Shown: positions 48,578-60,000 of the stretch, one piece after another | Numbering within the stretch: position 1 is the stretch's first letter | How the letters are laid out: each line of letters starts with the position of its first letter | Assembly: GCF_000237925.1 (NCBI RefSeq) | Contig: NC_031502.1 | Span: 49,701,283 to 49,765,282 of the forward strand | Length of the DNA stretch: 64,000 nucleotides | Origin: Schistosoma mansoni | Lineage: Eukaryota > Platyhelminthes > Trematoda > Strigeidida > Schistosomatidae | Reading direction: 5' to 3' | The notes under the pieces: model-generated | Database searches by the model: none | The model's input: the letters and a program-made list of their open reading frames with translations, nothing else | Told to the model about the DNA's origin: nothing | Made by a program: the position numbers and the translations under genes

Positions 48578-48886
48578 CTAATTGATTGGACGTAGTTCAT
48601 AATCAATTACAATAGGTGATGATTTGGGTAGTGTACAATTCTTTTTAACTGATGATTCACGTGCAGCATCCAATAGAACATTGATAAGATAACGATCTTG
48701 AAATGGTTCTGGATTTAAACTTCGTCCAGCTATACCATGACCATGAACGGGTGGCCATGGATTTCCGTGCAGTTCCAATATTCCAAATGATTTAGTACCA
48801 CAAGGCTTTATCGGATAAACTGGAGGAAAAATCTGAAACAAACTAGTGTATGAGCGTCCATAAAATCGATATCTTGGTACAAATAC
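48578..48886 (-). CDS. MRPL17: MRPL17 exon 2 (terminal)
   Basis: After acceptor CCGTTTCAG it encodes VFVPRYRFYGRSYTSLFQIF and ends VIDYELRPIN before the stop. Confidence 0.92.
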   Translation of the reverse strand, partial: VFVPRYRFYGRSYTSLFQIFPPVYPIKPCGTKSFGILELHGNPWPPVHGHGIAGRSLNPEPFQDRYLINVLLDAARESSVKKNCTLPKSSPIVIDYELRPIN

Positions 48887-51800
48887 CTGAAACGGAAATA
48901 ATTAAAACATATATAATAGTAAGATACACTCAAAAGTATCAACAGGAATAAAGATTAACTACCACACAGCTACTATGTAGATTTTATAAACGGGTTTCAG
49001 TTATAAAGTGAATAAACAAATTAATTAGTCAAATTTGAAGCTTAATAAATAAACTATCTAAACTATACTTATATTGTGTTCCAGTTCTAGTGTACGAACA
49101 TAAACAGTCAATATGATAAACATACAACATAGATTTGTCCAGACTAAAATTTAGTGGAAAATACACTTTGAATTTCATTTCTTAGTAGAATTCATCAAAT
49201 GAAACTATTAATTAACCATTTGTTACTGAAATATATTTAATAACGGGTTTACAAAGTGTTATAAACGGTATAATACTCGTTATAAGGCTAGGGTTTCTTG
49301 TTATAACAGTCCTTTTACTTAGACGAATATCTACACTAGATTCCCTCCCAGTGTCTATTCTACAGGACTTCAACACAACTCAGATCAAGAACACGAGATT
49401 AGCCTAACTATAACGTCAATATATTTCCACACCGAAATCCGACACAATCCAACAACAAGGAACAGTCAGTCAATCAATAATAATCAGGATAGGGGAATAT
49501 ATAATACATATAACACCTGTCACCCTATCTAATGTCTGACTCAGCAAAACAACCAATCATTATCATTCTTTCCCATATATCACAAAGCTTGTTAGGACAT
49601 TGAGAGTTAGGTCAAATTTATTTCATCAATTACAGATGCTCATGAAAATCTAGCAGTTATTTCTTCTAGATATCTAAAATTCACAGTACGGATACTTAGT
49701 CATTATTCTATTTTTAATCATTATTAATAACAATATTATTAAGGATGTAAACAAAACAAAATTAACTCTTATATCTAGCTACATTTGAGCACAATTTCAA
49801 ACAGTAACTAAATAGTAGACATAAATTTGATAATCCAAATCAGAATTTAAACATTACGTCATTTTAAACTGAAAGTCGATTTCAGTATTTGTGCTAAAAC
49901 TAACTGACAACAGGTACTTTTATGTAAACTTGGACTATAAAAAATCACTCTCTAGGAAACTATGTAGTTTATTTTGTTTTACAATTTTCGATTGCTGGAA
50001 GTGATATTCATTGTGGAACAGAAAAGAACTTTCCAATGGGTAACACATTTCAAAAAGTTAAGTGAGATAAATCTCAGAAATCTGATAATCTGACTTTAAT
50101 GTTGAGCAATAAATCTAACACCTCTCCTAGATACACGAATAAATAAACTTATACGTTTTCTTCAGCTGACCATCGAGATTACGAAACTTTTGATTTATAT
50201 AAACCATGTCACGGACAAACACTTGAAATTCCGTATCTCAGGACGGATCAACAACACTAGCCAAAACTGAATCAATCAAGTCTATGCACAACGTTCTTGA
50301 GACACACAAGCAAGATAGAAGTATACCTTTTTAGTTAACTTCACCTAAACAGTGTCATAATGCAATACAACTACTTTTCTGTAGACAGGAATATTATCAT
50401 AGGTTTGATGACTCCGGAATTTCAGACTTCAACTCTTTGTGCCTTGTCCAAATCGATTTCGCGGACGCTTCGAGCCCATTCAAACTGTTTCTCTTGACGT
50501 TCCTTGTAGGTTTCTAATTGTTCAAAACGAACGTTCATCGTAGTTTCTTCCATTGCCACTGATAAGTCTTATAAGTGAACTCTTGAGTCGGTTTCCTAAG
50601 CTCTTCTAAAAATCCCAAGCTAAATCTACATGGTAACCTGAGCACAATAAAAATAGAGCGAAGTGCGAAAAGAACGTTTTGCTGCAAGGCTAGTTTATGT
50701 GCAGAAAAACGAGGGTGCTTATATTATTTCAAACAGCCGTGGCCTTCTGAAAGTTTCTGGAACCATAATAAATATAGTAGAAGCATAGGTAATTATTTAA
50801 TCAAAAACGTGACGCTTGACTCCTCACTTTCTAGATGTTTTTAAGTGGCTTCTATTCAAAGTTGATTGGATAAAGTGTTCCCCAAAGTTTTACGGCCTCC
50901 TACGAGCTTTTGCGAGTAATATTTTGGATCTCCCTAACAATGAATGACTTACCACTATTCCGAATTTTCAGCTTCGTTTTAAATAATCTTATCAAAGCTA
51001 GCCAAACTTCTTTGAGGGTGTCGAACACATAAAAGCAATGATAGTTGCTACTGACTCTGAAATATGAGTGAAGAGATTTGATGGGGTGAAAATGATTAAA
51101 GATTCATTCCCACTCCATATGAATAGAATGGTAACGGGTTTTATATCCTGCAACCTATAGCTGACAATTGTTTGTTCCCAGCCAATACAAATTACAAATA
51201 AACATTTCTATGAACTAAACGGTTAATTGTGTCAACCCAAAGTTGAACACAGGTTTAATAGCTAAAAGTAACTTAAAGAACTCCGTTTGAAAACTGTTAG
51301 TCTTTGAGACAAACAAAGTTAAGATCAAATCACATGTTGGTCGAGGAACTAGGCAACTAGGCCAGAAACGTTATTTTCAAATAAGATGTTGCAATGAACA
51401 GTATTGAAATTTAGCAGGTGAGTACAGTTTCATGAAGATGGCTTTGAACTATACTATGTGATAGCTAGCGATAATACTCGACTGCCCAAACCAGAATTTG
51501 TGAAGCAAAGTTCCGACCCATGATCTTGTTTCAGAGTAAAGATCATAAGTCTCCCGATACTGTATACAACTGGTAATGAGCAACGGCGTATACAAGACCT
51601 ATACCCCTATCCGACTGTTGCTAATAAGTTGATGCATGCGGATAAAATTACAAAAATTGTAGCATATACAAAATTAACAAACAGTTTCTCGAATACCTTG
51701 AATAATTTTTCAACTAAACGTTCCTCAGTTAGCCAAAACACAGAAAGCTCTAGAATACCAAGATTGAGTTTATCGTTGATTTCTGGTTCCTTAGAATTTT

Positions 51801-52191
51801 TCCAAAGCTCAAATAGCGAAACGAGATCCTGTTCAGCTGATGCCAAGATGCCTTCCTGAATCAAACGCTCAGCGTATAATCGAGTTTCGATAGCATGTGA
51901 CCATGGTAATTCGATGCGTTCATCATCAAGCAGCTTTGAAACATACCGTCTTAGCAACATCATACGACCTGTTACACCACCGCCGACACCTTCAGCCCTT
52001 TTCAAACGAATTGGTCTTGAAGAAACTGGAAAACGCAATCGAGTAGCAGCCGCACCATAGTTACTAACTTTTTCACTCTGATTGGATGACTTTCTGCAAA
52101 GTTGTGCTAATGAAGTGCCAAAGCGAAGCAGTCTAGTACTCGGGAAATCCGGTAACAGGGAGTAATATGAGAATGAGGACAATTTCGGAAT
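48578..52191 (-). CDS. MRPL17: MRPL17, mitochondrial ribosomal protein bL17m, 2 exons
   Basis: Structural protein of the mitochondrial large ribosomal subunit, placed near the exit tunnel. Exon 1 is 51697-52191 and exon 2 is 48578-48886, joined in phase 0 at TTCAAG/GTATTT. Family matches: RRYVSKLLDDERIELPW (human LLTGLVRHERIEAPW), FWLTEERLVEKLFKVFVPRY (human [20 protein letters not shown]), SYTSLFQI, GILELHGNPWPP (human AVIEYKGNCLPP) and YLINVLLDAA. The product is about 268 residues against 175 in human. The extra length is an N-terminal extension rich in Ser/Arg, likely a presequence, and an insertion of about 25 residues before FWLTEE. No ATG lies in the first 70 codons of exon 1; see the separate start-site entry. 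Confidence 0.92.
48887..50395. other. MRPL17 intron, 3' part
   Basis: AT-rich, no recognised element. Confidence 0.3.
50400..50770 (-). mobile_element. LTR-retroelement fossil (LTR end, leader, gag start)
   Basis: On the minus strand: promoter-like TATAAGCACCC, CTGCACATAAAC, a leader ending in AGACTTATCAGTGGCAATGG, then a short gag-like coding start. Broken remnant in the MRPL17 intron; related to 4320-4680. Family not fixed (gypsy-like is a guess). Confidence 0.5.
50780..51690. other. MRPL17 intron, 5' part
   Basis: Nothing recognised. Confidence 0.3.
51697..52191 (-). CDS. MRPL17: MRPL17 exon 1
   Basis: Opens IPKLSSFSYYSLLPDFPSTR straight after acceptor CTTTTTAG and ends KLFK at donor GTATTC. 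The first in-frame Met codons are the pair in GRMMLLRRYV, which are inside the conserved domain. In-frame TAG sits at the acceptor itself, so the frame is not open upstream in unspliced RNA. Confidence 0.88.
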
Positions 52192-52215
52192 CTAAAAAGA
52201 TTGGAAGTTGAACAA
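52192..52215 (-). promoter_or_regulatory. splice acceptor at MRPL17 start, candidate trans-splice site
   Basis: Pyrimidine-rich tract ending CAATCTTTTTAG directly before the first MRPL17 codon ATT. No convincing upstream coding exon was seen between here and 53797. The schistosome spliced leader (known sequence, ends in ATG) would join in frame and give M-I-P-K-L-S-S. Confidence 0.5.
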
Positions 52216-52444
52216 CTAATAGAAAGTCTCCGAATGTAATGTATAAGACTTGTCGAGAATAAAATAAGAGTTGAATCAAATACTATAGAAAGTAAATAAA
52301 AAATCTAACACTGTATCTCAAGTGTGAAACTCGTACAAGAATAACATGGGTGTGAAGCACACGAATTCGTCAGAAGAAATAGAAAAACACACTTCCCCTA
52401 ACATCGATAAGAAATTCCTGTAATTACAATCAGAGACTTCATTA

Positions 52445-52680
52445 ATTATTTAACCGATTGAGTAATTGGAGTGAAAGATACTGGATCCGAATCATGTTGC
52501 AAACAACACAGATACAGGTGTATCCAGCTGACAAGTCACAAAAAGGACGAAAAGAGTGTACTGGATTACACTGCTCGCCACATTCCATTTATTCTATAAC
52601 AATTTGTAATGTAACTGTTATATTGAGGCAACCCGCACAGGATGCACATATTCCAACCAAGACTGGTTGAAATCCAGTCA
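52445..52680 (+). repeat. Family B hammerhead repeat
   Basis: Ribozyme 52522-52570: stem I ATCCAG/CTGGAT, core CTGACAAG (G8 to A), GAAAA. 3' flank holds GCACAGGATGCACATATTCC as in 1966-2085 reversed. Between ENGASE and MRPL17, opposite strand to both. Confidence 0.75.
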
Positions 52681-53797
52681 AAAAATATCTCAAACAAGAT
52701 AATTCAGATCATTACAAATTAAATCAAATGAAGACCGCAAGCAATATTAGGAGCAAGTCTTCAAAGTATTGTACTTGAAATCCAAGGTTCATGTTGAGCA
52801 GAGTCTCCAATAAATGTGAGTATTCATGCATCAGAAAATGTACAATTATTGCCATTATTAAACGACCTTACTCAGCACTAACGGAGACACTGTTAAGTGA
52901 CCGATTAACACACACAAATTTAGCCTAACATGATATCGGTCGTAATTCAAATAACACAACAAATACTGTATGTTCTGCTCAGTAAATACGTTAAGTGAGC
53001 AACTAAGTTTGTTAGTTATGGATAACTGTCGACCACTTGAATTGGTGTTGCAGCTGCTTATGCTATTTAGTAGCTAGTTCAGTGTTTCGTTATTTCTTGA
53101 AGAAATGAATTGGAAAAAATCGTCTGTGCACACAACTCCAATAAAGTGCAAAAACAATCCCAAAGTTCTTGACACCCGACCGGAAACTGGGAACTGAATG
53201 ATGGTTATATACAAAGCATGAAATGGGAGGTAAAACATTAAACAATGGAGCGGCAGAAGAATTTAACTTTTGAGGACTCTCAGGGATGTTCTCAACAATG
53301 GAAACAAAGCTGAGATAAAATTATTGACAGAAGTGGACAGGGGTAATTTGAATAACATAAGATTGATGTAACATAACGATTTAATAAAATTAGTTCGCAC
53401 AACTTCTGGAAGATAATGGAGCATACAAACATTTGGAAACATGACTTATACACATATACATACCATTTACGGAGAAATCATCACAAAGTTGACATCTTCA
53501 TACAAACAAAAGATAAATAAGCTAAGATCCTAGAAATCGATATTTTTATTGATCAAGTAAGGAAACTATAAATAAATAATACAAATGGTAAGAAGATAAT
53601 AATTATAAAAAATGAAAGTCATAGTAGTCATATTACTAATAACGACATCACAGTAACATGGGATTTTGGAGAAAAAAAAACAATACGAAAATCATGCAAA
53701 ATTATAAAATGGAATAAGAAAGGAATAAATAACTTCAATAAAGAGTGGAAGAAGATGTGGGAAGAAAACACATGAATCATATCAGTTATTCAACTTG
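52681..53797. other. ENGASE-MRPL17 intergenic region
   Basis: No coding exon found on either strand. An AATAAA on the minus strand at 53545-53550 could end ENGASE transcripts. Confidence 0.35.
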
Positions 53798-54072
53798 TTA
53801 TTCAAAATAATTTTCCAATGGCCATTGAGGATCACGTAGTTCAATTAAACCTAGAAGAAAACCATTGAACTTCATAATAGATTCATAAGTATGTAAAATT
53901 GAATTCCAACTCCAAGTTAAACCGATACGATGTAGATAGATACACTGTGATGAGGACGTTGTGACTGAAAATCTTTCTGACTCTGAAATATTTTTATTGG
54001 GATCAGAAATGAGATCAGTTACGTTGTAATGAAGTACAGACCAAGGTATATTGTTTTTCAATTCAATTCTTT
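53798..54072 (-). CDS. ENGASE: ENGASE terminal exon
   Basis: Encodes [20 protein letters not shown] and ends [12 protein letters not shown] before TAA. Acceptor TTTAATCCAG joins in phase with the previous exon. Confidence 0.78.
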
Positions 54073-57000
54073 CTGGATTAAATATAGAAATATGATAATA
54101 ACGATAATAATAATAATAAACCAATATTTATAACTTTTTGCATAGATTATCTTATCTCTACTTTAAAAGTAGTCATATTCATGAGAAAAATTTATTCACA
54201 CAGAAAATAACAGGACGATTTGAAAGTAAATACATGAACCTCTTCTTGTGATACCTGAAAAAAAAGAACTGTACATAGGTGAGATTTCATTAACGGCAAG
54301 GAAGAAAGTGGTTTAACAGTTCAGTGGTTTAATCGATTGGATTGTAACATTTCACTTGTAGGTTCGAATTCTACTCAACGTATCACAATCTGGACAGTTG
54401 TATAATATTAGTAGTCCTCATACAATCAAGATGTAACTGTACTGAGATATTGAAGTACATTAGATCTTAATGGCATTAAATACAAATATGTTGTTAGCAT
54501 TGTTAGATTATATAAATGTAAAAACAATCGAAACGACTTTGGTAGCTAAGAATATGTTGTTGTTTGACGTTATAATGATGATAGTATAATGTAGCTCAAA
54601 TATCGGAATATGGGCTGTACGGATTAGTGAATTTGTTACTTTGAGACACTTTTCGATTTCCAGTAAGTGGGTGAAATTTTCCTACAGTGCGATGATATAC
54701 CGGTTATTCAAACTCCACTTAATTAGCTGGGAGTTAGTGTCTGTAGGTGTGGCAATTTATTTGAACCTTTGAAAAGCAAAGTACTTCAACTAGACTGGGA
54801 GATGCCTGTGTCCACATCTACTCTTTGTGCTGTGCCAATAGAAATAGTTGGAAAGGTTGTGTATCGGGGTAGTTGTGAGTGCTGGTAGTGGAATGACAGA
54901 TGAAGTCAATCTATGGCATAATGAAAGTCAGAATAGCTAATACCAATCTGAGCCACTTTTGGTACTATAACGACATTAATCTGCCAGCAAGAGATCGGGT
55001 TTACAACGCGTCACTGAGAGTACTTCAGTTCTATGGTCGTGAAACCTAGCCCCTCCAAATCGGGGCTATTCGACAATCTGCAGTATTCGATAATCACTGT
55101 CTCCGAGAAATTGCTGATATCCAATGGTAATACCATTTTAAAAATGCTGAGACTTGGCAATTACATGTTCAGGAGTAGTGATGGTAATTTAATCAGTGTC
55201 ATCATCTTCAAGTAAATAAATAGGTACAATCTATCAACAGACTACTATAAACAAGTTTTTACATTACCATTGACTTCAACTGACAAGGGACTTGACTAAT
55301 AGATACTTTTGATAATGATCAAATTGTTTTTGCTAAAATCTACAATAAATTATTTACCTTTTAAACAAAAGCAGACAGGAATTTTAGGTTAGCTGCAAAA
55401 TTTGTATAAATGACACATATAAAAGGAAATAAGATATCAGAAATTATAAGCCAGCAGAAACTAGACAGTCTTAGACTTCGTGGCAGCTCGTTGCAATTTT
55501 GTATACAAAATGTCATCAGTAACACAGAAAGACAGTATGAGATTGATATGATGGGGAAGTCTAACAGTTAGGCTCTTCATTGACCGTAGAATGAACATTA
55601 TACAAAATCGATTTTTTCAAAACATTTATAACGCATAATCATGTCATTTTCATATCAACATTTTTTAAAAATATAAGTATGCAATTTTTTTAGCGGAAAA
55701 CCTATTCTACTGGACAGCTATTTTATTGTATGATACTAGCCCGACCAGGAGCTTACGTCGATAATTCACCCTCGTACACAGTCATCATTTGACCCTAATG
55801 TATCATTGAGTTTCACCAACTGATAGGCACCTTATTAATTCACTTTCACAATCAGAGTAAAGTAACGTCATCGTAAGTCAAATGTAAGACAAAAAACTAA
55901 CCCTCATCAGCTATCAGAAATGTGCGTTTAAAATTAACTTCACCATCATTTTTATCCAGGGAATGAAACGTATCCACAAACAGTTTTAAACCAATTTCAT
56001 GATCCAAACGTTGTTCAGCTGGCAAAGATATCTCCTTATTCAAAGTGTATGGAGTAATGGCTAGTTTGAATTGTGCTTTATCAGATATAAATGAATTATG
56101 ACCAAAAAGAAATAACTCCATTAATGAATCATTTGATTCTTGTTGCTCAAAATTAACTAGTATATCGGATTGTTCGAAACGTATACATAAACACGTCCCT
56201 GTGAATTTTTCATAACCTGTTTCCAAAACTTGAACAGTCTATGAAATGAAATATTACACGTAATAAGCATGTGAAGAAAGTAAACCAGCATTAAATTCAA
56301 CCGCAACAAGCTATCTAACTAAAATGAGCCCCCAAATGCCCTGATACGATTGAGGGTGGGGAGAATCCGTTTTCCCTTGCGAAATACTCTCACATAACCA
56401 CGTGCATACAACCACTGACACAGAAGTCCTACTCACTGCCTTCTCACGGCATCACTGTTGTTTACGAAATTGAGAGAACGAAAAGCGAATGTCCGGAACT
56501 TTAACCGGGTTGGTGGACACGGAGGGTTCATCTAGGGGAGTTGGAAAACCCTGATTCCAAACCAATGGTGCACGTGGGCTCCAGATCCTGAGGGAACGAA
56601 AGGTGCATGAACCTATTGTTGGTCACCGGCTACTATGGGACTGCATCTCCTTACACTGCTCCACTGCCTTGTGGATTAGACTTTCAGGTCGAAGGCTCCG
56701 AGTGTGGCCGCCTAAGAAAACCACCTGCTTCGGTCTGGGCACTCGAGCAGTATCCCAGCCCTCACAAAAATCGATGATAACCGCTACCGGCCTCATTGTT
56801 ATTGTGCAGCGCATATGTACTTGGTACCCCCTTGTACCGATGTTTATGTGTTTAAATAAATGAATAAAACGATGTTCAAAGTTAGTTTACAACAATGACT
56901 GAATTTAGCTATAATTCAATAAAAATCAGGGAGTCATGAACAACTGTTTTGTCCTAGGATGCTTTGAAAAGGCACATAGTAATACAAACAAAAAATTATT

Positions 57001-60000
57001 ATTTGCGCAAACTGTTGAGTGTAACCTGTTTTTCGTAATTGTCCTTTGAGTAGTATGGTCCACGATCCTGGGTCGATGAAAAATTTGGTAGCAAATATAA
57101 ATATTCCCTCATTACAAAAGCAACCGGGAAGTGTCAATCCCTACTCTAAGCTTTCAAGAATACCTATAGTTATCTTATTTACCATGAAAGTCCCCTTCTG
57201 TTTCTAGTAATTCCTCCACATTTCTAATGATATTCGTAATGGACTACCAGTGCTAACAACTGAGGCTCATGACCTTCTGAAACTCAACTCCAAACTACGA
57301 GGGGACTTTTTAATGCTTGGAACCAGTATATAATAGGAGAACATGGATCACCACCCACAAACACGTAATCTAATACTTGGGAGGAAACTTAGGAATGATG
57401 AGTGAGCAACTGGTGGCCGGAACTTAAAAAGCAAGCACTTAGAGGACTTTTTAAAAGACAGAAATACTCAACTACCATTAAGGGAATGAAAAATTCAGTT
57501 TACACTTATTCATCAATCATAAGGAATGTAAGAGTCTCTAGAAGAATGCACGTTCTTACATGATAAGACCCTCGAAGATAAATTGGTGACCCGATAAAGA
57601 AAATCAATTAAATTAGTGGGATAAAAACTGGAAAAATTATCAAATAATCATTAGATGACTTACGGAAAAACTAAATTTCGCCATGTCATTTTCAGTCAAT
57701 GATTTGTTTAGTTCACGGCAGGTCGGAAATATCTATTAAACAAGATAACAGTAAGCACCACATAAATGACAACTAAATATTTTTCAGTAATTGAGTGAGT
57801 CATTCATATAAACGATATGCCGATTAGAAAATGCATTATCAAATATGAAGTGAATTTAAACACTACTAACCACAAAAAGCAAGCGCAAGTTATTATATAC
57901 TTCGTTTGTTTTAAAGGAGATTTGATTGACCATGAGCAGTAAGAGATGTAAGCCGCACAAGTTGGTAAAATAACATCCGACAGTTCTTCAGGGCAATGGA
58001 TACCAGGAACGATCACTAGGACTCCTCTCTTCATGGAGTCCTGATAAACCGAAAAATGATAATTCAACACAAATATATTCCATACTACCTCGAAATATCG
58101 TAAACTAAGTGTTTTTTTGTTTTTATAAATCATTGATAAAAGGAAAAGCAGGTCTACTGGCTAACGAAAAAAAACTTAGAGCAGACCTATGACGAAAATA
58201 GACAACAAGGAATCTCAACAAACTCATCAATACTACTGCATTAGTTGGAAAATCGAAAAATATTTTGCTAAAAAATGAGCTTGCATCTACATCTTATTAA
58301 TAATATTTAACAAGAAAGTAAAATTAATGTGTGTTTTCTGTAAACAATACAAGTGAAACAATATGCATTGAACGTGGATATTTAACTTGGGACCAGGCAA
58401 AGTTTTCAGCTGAATATCTAAACAAAGGCAAATAATGACTTATCAAAATTATCAAATTGTGCAGTTAGATAGCAAATTAATAAAACAGGAAACGATTGAA
58501 ATACTTCAATTCCTAGATATTTCAATCAGGCAGTAGACAGGCGATTCGTAATAAAGGTTTAACTGGAAACACCAAAAAAGATATATTCATGTTCACTTCA
58601 AGTCCCTGAAAACTCCAATGTAATAGTTATGACTTCAAATAAACAAAAAGCAACATAGTTTTTGTATCCAAAGTAGTGATTGCAATAATTTCAATAAAAT
58701 TAGCGGTTCTGTACAACTGATTTTATAGTTTGCTGTTCTTAAAACACCGTTGCTATATTTGTTATTGATATGTTCAAATATTTTAACGAGTGTCTACACA
58801 GAAAATACCATAACAATAAAGAAAATTATATACTCAGTTGTTATTAGTTAAACCACAACTTTGAAAAATACTCCCCAACATGTCACTCAACCCAGTAGTT
58901 TAAGATACTAAATTGTTGGTAGAAAAACCCCGTTATCTGTGTATTAAAAAGTGTTATGAGAGTGATGGTGTTAGTAATTCATACAAGTTTTGCAAAAACG
59001 ACAAGGAAGGAAATAACCTTTGTGATTATCTCACTACACACATTAAATAGATTACAGTAAATGTGGAAAACATAATAATTCACCTACTTGTTGCCGACTC
59101 ATTTGACTTCCGTACTGTAATATCACTTCACCTGGAGCTGTCCAAGGTTTTGGAGGTAATAAACCCTGACCAGAGCAACATGTTGTGCAAAATAAAATAT
59201 CTGAATCATATTTTTCACTTAAATCACAAGGTAATTGGATAACCGGTAGACTGGGAAGTGTAGGTTTATGTAGCATTGTAACAACATCAACACTACTCAA
59301 ACCCCGTAGACGACAAATTAATGGACTTAAATGTGACCAGAATTTTGTGTTCATTTCTGCTAATAAGCTGAATGCTTTGATTGGATCACCAGCTGCTTTC
59401 GTCAGGTCGCACTTTTCGAACACCCAACCAGGTGCAAATAAAGCTACTGATAATGGGCGATCGGGTCTAGAAGCCTGTGGAACATGATTATAAACAGTGA
59501 TGAAAAAGTATCAAGTTATATTGATTACGTCAAGAAAAGTGAATTTCGTAGTTTAAATACGTGTAACGGTGAAGTTTGGTTAGAATAATAATATAATTCA
59601 AGATGAAAGTCAAATTCTAACAAATTTTTACATTCAACCAAAATTATTTTTTGATGGTTGAATAAAGTAGACTCATTGTGGGACAAGATTGTAAAAAACG
59701 CAAATAAATCCACAGTAAATGTTACTAAGGTCCACTCATTTATCAATAATTATTCGAAATACAAATGAATATAAACATCAGCTTTACGCTAGAAATAACA
59801 AGGGAATCAAATAAGTGTTTGAGTACATCTTGAGGTGCACAGTACTCTCTAAAACATTTTTTTAAAGTGTTAGAAATGACTACTAGTGCGTTTGACGAAC
59901 GATGCAATGGTGAATATCTATACATAAGTACACTATCTTACAGAAAGACAGAAGATAGAGGTAATTATTTATAAGCGGTGATTTATGAATACTACAGAAA

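Noticed and set aside
51607-52182. MRPL17 beginning at a TTG codon at 52182 and reading through 51697
   Set aside because: TTG is not a credible start in animals, and the sequence past 51697 loses family similarity while splicing to 48886 restores it.
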